Positions 30,131 to 35,901 of a DNA stretch of 35,901 nt are shown here, piece after piece. Numbering within the stretch: position 1 is the stretch's first letter; each line of letters begins with the position of its first letter. Source of the stretch: Deltaproteobacteria bacterium (GTDB lineage: Bacteria; Desulfobacterota; Desulfobaccia; Desulfobaccales; 0-14-0-80-60-11); the NCBI GenBank assembly GCA_016208235.1, contig JACQYN010000161.1, positions 1-35,901 of the forward strand, given 5' to 3'. A model generated the notes under the pieces. That model saw only the letters and a list, made by a program, of their open reading frames with translations. It was not told where the DNA came from and did no database searches. The position numbers and the translations under genes are program-made.

Positions 30131-30159
30131 GGGCTTTCCCCCACGCCTCCGGCACGAAA

Positions 30160-31419
30160 TCATGGTTTTTCCACCTTTCCCGCTAATTTCCGGGGCTTTC
30201 CAGTCTTTAAAATCTCCAAGGCCTGCTCCACCCAAGGGTCTTGTTCCGGCAGGAGCTTGATTGGGGTGGTGACGCCGGCGGGGGCGGCGGGCGTTTTACC
30301 CGCGACTTCAGGCTCCAGCCCCTTGCCGTGAATCTTCTGGCCTTTGGGGGTATAACATTGGGCCACAGTCATCACCAGGGCGGAGCCGTCCTGGAGGGGC
30401 AGGACCTTGGTGAGGCCGCACAGCCCCACGGTTTTTGAGCCCAGAAGCACGGCCTGGAACTGGTCCCGGAGAGCCCCGGCCAGGACCTCCGCGGCCCGGG
30501 CCGTGCCCCCGTCCACCAGCACCACCAGGGGCAGGTTTAACTTGGAAAGCTCTTCCCGAGCGCTGCCGTGATAAGTCTGGCTCGGCTCCGGGGGGCGGCC
30601 CCGGGTGGAAGCCACCTCTTTTTCCCCCAGGAAGGGGGAGGCTGCGCGCACCGCCAGGTCCAGGCTGCCCCGGGCATTATTACGCAGATCCAGGACAATT
30701 CCCCGGATGGGCGGGTGGTGCAGTTTCAATGGTTTCAAGGTTGCGATCAACTCTCCCGGGGTTTCCGGGGTGAAGTAGGGAACGCGGATATAAGCATAGG
30801 AGTCCTGGAGGACTTTAGAGCTCACCCGCCCCGGGGCCAGGGGTTCCAGGGTCAAGGTCAGGTCCAGGGGTTTGACCAGGCCGTTGCGTAGAACTTGGAG
30901 TTTGAACGCGGTTCCCGGGTTTCCCCGGAAGCGGCTGGTGGCCTCCTGGGTGGTGAGATTGCGCACCAGTTGCCCGTTGATCTTGAGGATGTGGTCCCCC
31001 GGCCGCAGCCCGGCCCGCCAGGCCGGTCCGTATTCCATGACCGAAACCGCGGTGAGGAGGTTGTCCTTGTAAATCAAATCTACCCCGGCTTCCGCCACGG
31101 GCCCCTTCTGTCCGCTCAGAACCTGCTGATATTCCTTGGGGGTGAGGAAAGAAGAGTCGGGGTCCAAGGAATTCATCAAACCTCGGAGGGAGCCATAGAC
31201 TATTTCTTCTTCGCTCTTTTTATGGACGAATTTCTGGGAGATTTCATGGAAGGCTTCCATAATCAGCCGCAGGGCTTCATAGTTCTGGGCGGAAGTGGAA
31301 GCGGCCGCGGTGGGTTGCGTCCCGGAAAACGCCAGAAAAAGGGCCAGAAAGAAGGGCAGGATCCGGTATAGGAACACACCGCACCCGGTTCGGGAGTTTT
31401 TGATTTTGAAAAGTTTCAC
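30160..31419 (-). CDS. S41-like PDZ protease homolog lacking catalytic residues (GTG start at 31419)
   Basis: AGVDLIYKDNLLTAVSVMEYGPAWRAGLRPGDHILKING; GTARAAEVLAGAL and GSKTVGLCGLTKVLPL replace the Ser and Lys motifs; signal-peptide-like N-terminus. Confidence 0.88.
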   Translation of the reverse strand: MKLFKIKNSRTGCGVFLYRILPFFLALFLAFSGTQPTAAASTSAQNYEALRLIMEAFHEISQKFVHKKSEEEIVYGSLRGLMNSLDPDSSFLTPKEYQQVLSGQKGPVAEAGVDLIYKDNLLTAVSVMEYGPAWRAGLRPGDHILKINGQLVRNLTTQEATSRFRGNPGTAFKLQVLRNGLVKPLDLTLTLEPLAPGRVSSKVLQDSYAYIRVPYFTPETPGELIATLKPLKLHHPPIRGIVLDLRNNARGSLDLAVRAASPFLGEKEVASTRGRPPEPSQTYHGSAREELSKLNLPLVVLVDGGTARAAEVLAGALRDQFQAVLLGSKTVGLCGLTKVLPLQDGSALVMTVAQCYTPKGQKIHGKGLEPEVAGKTPAAPAGVTTPIKLLPEQDPWVEQALEILKTGKPRKLAGKVEKP

Positions 31420-31502
31420 GGGATTGCCTCTTATCTGTAATCCAGGCGGGGGAACGCAGTTAAGCAGGGATGCGAGCCCGGTCTTAACTCCGACCCTGCC
31501 CC

Positions 31503-32450
31503 TCAACGCCCGTTTTTGCGGGCCAGCGCCTTTATTGCCGCTCCTTTAATATCATCGGGCATCAAGCCGTAATGCTTCAGCAGAATTTCCGCCTTGCCGG
31601 AGGTGCCGAAGATGTCCCGGAGGCCGATGCGTTGCAAGGGCACGGGGCAGTGTTCGGCCAGGACTTCGCTCACCGCGCTGCCCAGGCCTCCGGTGGCCAG
31701 GTGTTCTTCGGCGGTAACAAAAGCGCCGGTCAGCCGCGCGGAGTCCACCACCAATTGCCAGTCCAGGGGTTTCAGGCAAGAGAGGTTGAGGACCCGGGCG
31801 GAAACGCCTTCTTGGGCCAGGAGGTGCGCGGCCTCAAGGCAGTGATGGACCATGAGGCCGACACCGGCCAGGGTGACGTCCTCTCCTTCCCGCAGGATGT
31901 AGCCTCGCCCCAGTTCGAAGCGGTGGTCCTCGTCGTAAATCACCGGGAAGGGCATGCGCCCGGTGCGGATATAGACCGGGCCTTGATACTCCACGGCCCA
32001 CCGGACCATGGCCCTGGTCTCGGGGCCGTCTGCGGGCACCAACACCACCATGTTGGGGAGGATGCGCATCAGGGCCAGGTCCTCCACCGCCTGGTGGGAG
32101 CCGCCGTCTTCGCCCACGCTGACGCCGCCATGGCTCGCCACGATCTTGACGTTGAGCTTGGTGTAGGCGATGCTTTGCCGGATCTGCTCCCAGGCCCGGC
32201 CGGTGGCGAACATGGCGAAAGTGCTGGCAAAGGGAATCTTGCCCCCCAGGGCCAGGCCCGCGGCGGTGCCCAGCATATCTTGCTCAGCAACCCCCAGGTT
32301 GAAAAAGCGCTGGGGGAAGGCCTTGGCAAAATGCTTCGTCTGGGTGGACCCGGACAGGTCTGCGTCCAGGGCGACGATATCGGGGTTCTCTTTTCCTAAT
32401 TGCAGCAGGGCCTTGCCGTATTCGACCCGGGTGCTTTCTTGCGCGGCCAA
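31503..32450 (-). CDS. Transketolase C-terminal subunit
   Basis: 315 aa; ADLSGSTQTKHFAKAFPQRFFNLGVAEQDMLGTAAGLALGGKIPFASTFAMF, SHGGVSVGEDGGSHQAVEDLALMR. Confidence 0.94.
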   Translation of the reverse strand: MAAQESTRVEYGKALLQLGKENPDIVALDADLSGSTQTKHFAKAFPQRFFNLGVAEQDMLGTAAGLALGGKIPFASTFAMFATGRAWEQIRQSIAYTKLNVKIVASHGGVSVGEDGGSHQAVEDLALMRILPNMVVLVPADGPETRAMVRWAVEYQGPVYIRTGRMPFPVIYDEDHRFELGRGYILREGEDVTLAGVGLMVHHCLEAAHLLAQEGVSARVLNLSCLKPLDWQLVVDSARLTGAFVTAEEHLATGGLGSAVSEVLAEHCPVPLQRIGLRDIFGTSGKAEILLKHYGLMPDDIKGAAIKALARKNGR

Positions 32451-32468
32451 TTTATCTCCTGATTAAAA

Positions 32469-32515
32469 AGTTCCAAGTTCCAAGTTCCTGGTTCCAGGTT
32501 CAAAGTTCAAAAACT
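32469..32515. repeat. GTTCCAA/GTTCAAA short tandem array
   Basis: agttccaagttccaagttcctggttccaggttcaaagttcaaaaact. Confidence 0.8.
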
Positions 32516-32545
32516 TCGGAAAAGGCTTGCCTGACTCAATTTTCT

Positions 32546-32571
32546 AACCGAAAACCGAAAACAGAAAACCG
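32546..32571. repeat. CCGAAAA-type array adjoining the transketolase-N stop
   Basis: aaccgaaaaccgaaaacagaaaaccg. Confidence 0.8.
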
Positions 32572-32574
32572 TAT

Positions 32575-33471
32575 TTAAGCGGCGTGCAATTCCTTCAGGG
32601 CCTGCTCGTATTCCTCTTTGCTAGGGGTCACGCCGTGGTATTTCACCTGGTTTTCAAAGATGGAAACCCCCTTGCCTTTCACCGTATGGGCGATGATCAT
32701 GGAGGGGCGGCCTTTCACCCCGTGGGTTTCTTGCAACCCGGCCAGCAGTTCCGGGAAGGCGTGGCCGTCCACTTCGAGGGTATGCCACCCGAAGGCCTCC
32801 CATTTCTGAGCCAGGGGTTCGAGACTCATCACCTCCGCGGTGCGGCCGTCAATCTGCAGGCGGTTGCGATCCAGGACGGCCACCAGGTTATCCAGGCGGT
32901 AATGGGCCGCGGTCATGGCCGCCTCCCAGATCTGCCCCTCCTGGACTTCGCCGTCTCCCAACAAGGCATAAACCCGGGTGCCACCCCCATTGAGGCGGGA
33001 CGCCAGGGCCATGCCGTTGGCAATAGAGAGGCCCTGGCCCAGGGAGCCGGTGGAGACCTCTACTCCCGGGGTGCAGGAGGAATCCGGGTGGCCCTGCAAG
33101 GAGCTGCCGAACTGGCGCAGGGTGAACAGTTCTTCCCGGGGGAAATAACCCAGCCGGGAGAGCACCGCGTATAAAGCGGGCGCGGCGTGGCCCTTGGAGA
33201 GCACGAAGCGGTCCCGCTGGGGCCAGCAAGGGTCCTGGGGGTTGAGGCGCATCTGCGCGAAAAACAGCGCCACCAGGATATCGGTGGCCGACAGCGACCC
33301 TCCCGTGTGGCCGGAGCCGGCCTTAAAGAGCATTTCAATGATATCCAGGCGGACCTGCCGGGCTATCTCCCGGAGATGGGAAATGTCGGGAATCTCTTGG
33401 CAATTCTTTGTCACGATGGTGTGGACCCCTGTTTTATTAATATAATAAATAATGGGATTATTTGCTACCAT
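32575..33471 (-). CDS. Transketolase N-terminal subunit
   Basis: 298 aa; GSGHTGGSLSATDILVALFF, LSKGHAAPALYAVL, GSLGQGLSIANGMAL, LLGDGEVQEGQIWEAAM. Confidence 0.94.
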   Translation of the reverse strand: MVANNPIIYYINKTGVHTIVTKNCQEIPDISHLREIARQVRLDIIEMLFKAGSGHTGGSLSATDILVALFFAQMRLNPQDPCWPQRDRFVLSKGHAAPALYAVLSRLGYFPREELFTLRQFGSSLQGHPDSSCTPGVEVSTGSLGQGLSIANGMALASRLNGGGTRVYALLGDGEVQEGQIWEAAMTAAHYRLDNLVAVLDRNRLQIDGRTAEVMSLEPLAQKWEAFGWHTLEVDGHAFPELLAGLQETHGVKGRPSMIIAHTVKGKGVSIFENQVKYHGVTPSKEEYEQALKELHAA

Positions 33472-33548
33472 AACCCCAAAAAACCTGCAAGGTTTGGAAA
33501 ATTATCCGGGCATTTGACCATCTGGGTGGGCTTACGGGTGAACCGAAA

Positions 33549-33606
33549 GTTCCAAGTTCCAAGTTCCAAGTTCAAAGTTCAAGGTTCAAGGTTCAAGGTT
33601 CAAAAA
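33549..33606. repeat. GTTCCAA/GTTCAAG short tandem array
   Basis: gttccaagttccaagttccaagttcaaagttcaaggttcaaggttcaaggttcaaaa. Confidence 0.85.
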
Positions 33607-33609
33607 GCC

Positions 33610-33669
33610 GTAGGGCGGGCGTCCTCGCCCGCCCCTTTAGTCCGCACAGGCTGGAAAGCCTGTGCCACC
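33610..33669. repeat. Twin-hairpin element
   Basis: GTAGGGCGGGCGTCCTCGCCCGCC-cctttagtcc-GCACAGGCTGGAAAGCCTGTGCCACC; nearly the same words as 12634..12695. Confidence 0.8.
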
Positions 33670-33672
33670 AGT

Positions 33673-33733
33673 GTAGGGTGGGCACTGCCCACCTTTTCTT
33701 GCGGTTGTTAATGGCGGGCAGTGCCCGCCCTAC
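33673..33733. repeat. Twin-hairpin element
   Basis: GTAGGGTGGGCACTGCCCACC-spacer-GGCGGGCAGTGCCCGCCCTAC. Confidence 0.8.
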
Positions 33734-33748
33734 AAAAAAGATAAACCT

Positions 33749-33881
33749 CGTTCCCAAGCTCCCGCTTGGGAACGGAATTGGCAGCGAAGCTCCTGCTTCG
33801 CTTAAAAAGGGGGCAATGGATTCTGTGAAAAAGCAGGAGCTTTTTCCTCCATTTGGGTTCCCAAGCAGGAGCTTGGGAACC
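33749..33881. repeat. Three-hairpin cluster (AAGCTCC / AAGCAGGAGCTT family)
   Basis: GTTCCCAAGCTCCCGCTTGGGAAC; AGCGAAGCTCCTGCTTCGCT; GGTTCCCAAGCAGGAGCTTGGGAACC. Confidence 0.75.
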
Positions 33882-33980
33882 AGAAAAATCATCCTTGTCC
33901 TTCCTCCGGCCAAGGTTATATAATGACTTTTTAAGTATCTGCGACCCTGGAGCCCAGGGCCGCTCTGAGGAGAAGAAAGC

Positions 33981-34265
33981 ATGGCCTTGACCCGGGAAGA
34001 AGTGCTGCACGTGGCCAACCTGGCGCGGCTCAGCCTGGAGCCCGCGGAAGTGGAGCTGTTCACCCGGCAGCTTAACGATATCCTGGCCTACGTGGAGAAA
34101 TTACAGGAGCTGGACACCACCGGAGTTACGCCCATGGCCCACGTCGTCCCGGTCTTTAACGCCTTCCGGGAGGATGAGGTAAAACCCGGTCTGCCCCGGG
34201 AAGAGGCCCTGGACAACGCGCCCTCCCGGGAAGAGGGGAGTTTTGTGGTGCCCAAGATCATTTAG
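33981..34265 (+). CDS. gatC: Asp/Glu-tRNA amidotransferase subunit C
   Basis: 94 aa; EEVLHVANLARLSLEPAEVELFTRQLNDILAYVEKLQELDTTGVTPM. Confidence 0.96.
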   Translation: MALTREEVLHVANLARLSLEPAEVELFTRQLNDILAYVEKLQELDTTGVTPMAHVVPVFNAFREDEVKPGLPREEALDNAPSREEGSFVVPKII

Positions 34266-34267
34266 AG

Positions 34268-34326
34268 ACGGTTTTCAGTTTTCGGTTTCCAGTTTTCGGT
34301 CTTAGGTCTTCGGTCTTAGGTCTTCA
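34268..34326. repeat. TTTTCGG plus GGTCTTA/GGTCTTC array, adjoining the gatC stop
   Basis: cggttttcagttttcggtttccagttttcggtcttaggtcttcggtcttaggtcttc. Confidence 0.8.
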
Positions 34327-34353
34327 ATTATTGGGAAGGAGCGCTGAGCACCA

Positions 34354-34451
34354 GTTTTTAAGTCCCCCTTTTTTAAAGGGGGATTTTTAGGGGGATTTTC
34401 AACAGGTTGCATAAAATCCCCCCTGACCCCCCTTTAGAAAAGGGGGGAAAT
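34354..34451. repeat. Palindromic C/G-tract repeat, copy 2
   Basis: TTTTTAAGTCCCCCTTTTTTAAAGGGGGATTTTTAGGGGG...AAAATCCCCCCTGACCCCCCTTTAGAAAAGGGGGGAAAT. Confidence 0.85.
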
Positions 34452-34522
34452 TCGGCCGATTCAAGGCTTTCTCCTTTGAATTAAGACCTTTTAATATCGG
34501 GACTAAATATAGGTTAAGGTTA

Positions 34523-35901
34523 ATGACGGATTCTTTATACAGCCTGAGCATCAGTCAGTTGGCCCCGCTGCTGGCCCGGCGGGAAGTCTCCCCGGTGGAG
34601 GTCGCGGACCAGCTCCTGGACCGCATCAATAGCCTGGATGGGCAGCTTCACGCCTATCTCACCGTGGATGCGGAGGGGGCCCGGGCCCAGGCCCTGGACG
34701 CGGAGGCCCGCCTGGGCCGGGGAGAAGCCACGCCCTTGACCGGCGTCCCCCTGGCTTTGAAAGACGTGCTCGTCACCCAGGGTTTGCGGACCACCTGCGC
34801 GTCCCGGATTCTGGAGAACTTTATCCCGCGCTTCGACGCCACGGTCTGTGCCCGGCTGCGGAGCGCGGGCGCGGTCTTCCTGGGGAAGGTGAACATGGAC
34901 GAGTTCGCCATGGGCTCTTCCACGGAAAATTCGGCTTTCGGCCCCACTCACAACCCCTGGAACCGTGATTACATTCCCGGCGGCTCCAGCGGCGGGTCCG
35001 CGGCCGCGGTGGCCGCGGACCTCTGCACCGCGTCTCTGGGGTCCGACACCGGGGGCTCCATCCGCCAGCCCGCGAGCCACTGCGGGGTGGTGGGCCTGAA
35101 GCCCACCTACGGGCGGGTCTCCCGCTACGGCCTGGTGGCCTACGCCTCCTCCCTGGACCAGATCGGCCCGGTCACCAAAGAGGTGCGGGACGCGGCCCTG
35201 CTGCTCAACTGCATCGCCGGCCACGACCTCCGGGACTCCACGTCCCTGGACGCGGCCGTGCCGGATTATCTAGAAGGGCTGGGACGGGAGATCAAGGGGC
35301 TGAAAATCGGCGTGCCCCGGGAATATTTTTGTAATGGCCTGGACCCGGAAGTGGAAACTGCGGTGCGGGAAGCGCTTAAGACCCTGGAGGGGCTGGGCGT
35401 GGAACTGGTGGAGGTGAGCCTTCCCCACACCGAATACGCGGTGGCCGTCTATTACGTGGTGGCCGTGGCCGAAGCCTCATCTAACCTGGCCCGTTATGAC
35501 GGGGTGAAATACGGGGTCCGGAAAGAGGGCAAAAACCTCTTGGAGATGTACGCGGCCACCCGCACCAAGGGGTTCGGGGCCGAAGTGCGGCGGCGCATCA
35601 TGTTGGGGACGTACGCCCTGTCCGCAGGTTATTACGACGCCTATTACCGGAAGGCCTCCCAGGTGCGGGCCCTGATCCGGAGAGATTTTGACGCGGCCTT
35701 TGCGCAGTGCGACCTGCTGGCCACCCCGGTTTCCCCCACCCCTGCGTTCCGCCTGGGGGAGAAGATGGCCGACCCCCTGACCATGTACCTGTCGGACATC
35801 TTCACCATCTCCGCCAACCTGGCGGGAGTGCCAGGGATTTCAGTTCCCTGCGGCTTCAGTTCCGGGGGGCTCCCCATCGGCTTGCAACTCATGGGGCCGC
35901 C
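34523..35901 (+). CDS. gatA: Asp/Glu-tRNA amidotransferase subunit A (partial, runs off window end)
   Basis: [89 protein letters not shown]. Confidence 0.96.
   Translation, partial: MTDSLYSLSISQLAPLLARREVSPVEVADQLLDRINSLDGQLHAYLTVDAEGARAQALDAEARLGRGEATPLTGVPLALKDVLVTQGLRTTCASRILENFIPRFDATVCARLRSAGAVFLGKVNMDEFAMGSSTENSAFGPTHNPWNRDYIPGGSSGGSAAAVAADLCTASLGSDTGGSIRQPASHCGVVGLKPTYGRVSRYGLVAYASSLDQIGPVTKEVRDAALLLNCIAGHDLRDSTSLDAAVPDYLEGLGREIKGLKIGVPREYFCNGLDPEVETAVREALKTLEGLGVELVEVSLPHTEYAVAVYYVVAVAEASSNLARYDGVKYGVRKEGKNLLEMYAATRTKGFGAEVRRRIMLGTYALSAGYYDAYYRKASQVRALIRRDFDAAFAQCDLLATPVSPTPAFRLGEKMADPLTMYLSDIFTISANLAGVPGISVPCGFSSGGLPIGLQLMGP

Noticed and set aside
31572-32399. 275-aa plus-strand ORF
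   Set aside because: Antisense to the transketolase C-terminal subunit, whose conserved motifs are unambiguous.

Overview
This 35.9-kb, GC-rich window looks like chromosomal DNA from a Desulfobacterota/Syntrophobacterales-like bacterium; that lineage is inferred from gene content and order, with no search run. The genes are mostly housekeeping: an aminotransferase-serA pair, ispE-prs-pth, a complete-looking nuoABCDHIJKLMN cluster without nuoEFG, der, two tandem S41 proteases, a split transketolase, and gatC-gatA with gatA running off the end. Accessory genes are a putative amidoligase with a coupled small ORF, a PAS histidine kinase, a three-gene cassette with an MBL-TPR protein between two small proteins that look paralogous, a B12-type radical SAM protein, a sigma54-type AAA+ regulator and a frame-disrupted creatininase. 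The most unusual content is between genes. (a) Short-period arrays (7-9 nt units) occur as inverted pairs that abut stop and start codons, and in two cases appear to run into the N-termini of Pth and Der. (b) There is a modular family of twin-hairpin elements, mostly bounded by GTAGG...CCTAC. (c) A 95-bp C/G-tract palindromic repeat occurs twice. At protein level, NuoA appears truncated, NuoL has a His/Asp-rich loop, and one of the two tandem S41 proteases has lost both catalytic residues. All calls come from reading the sequence only.
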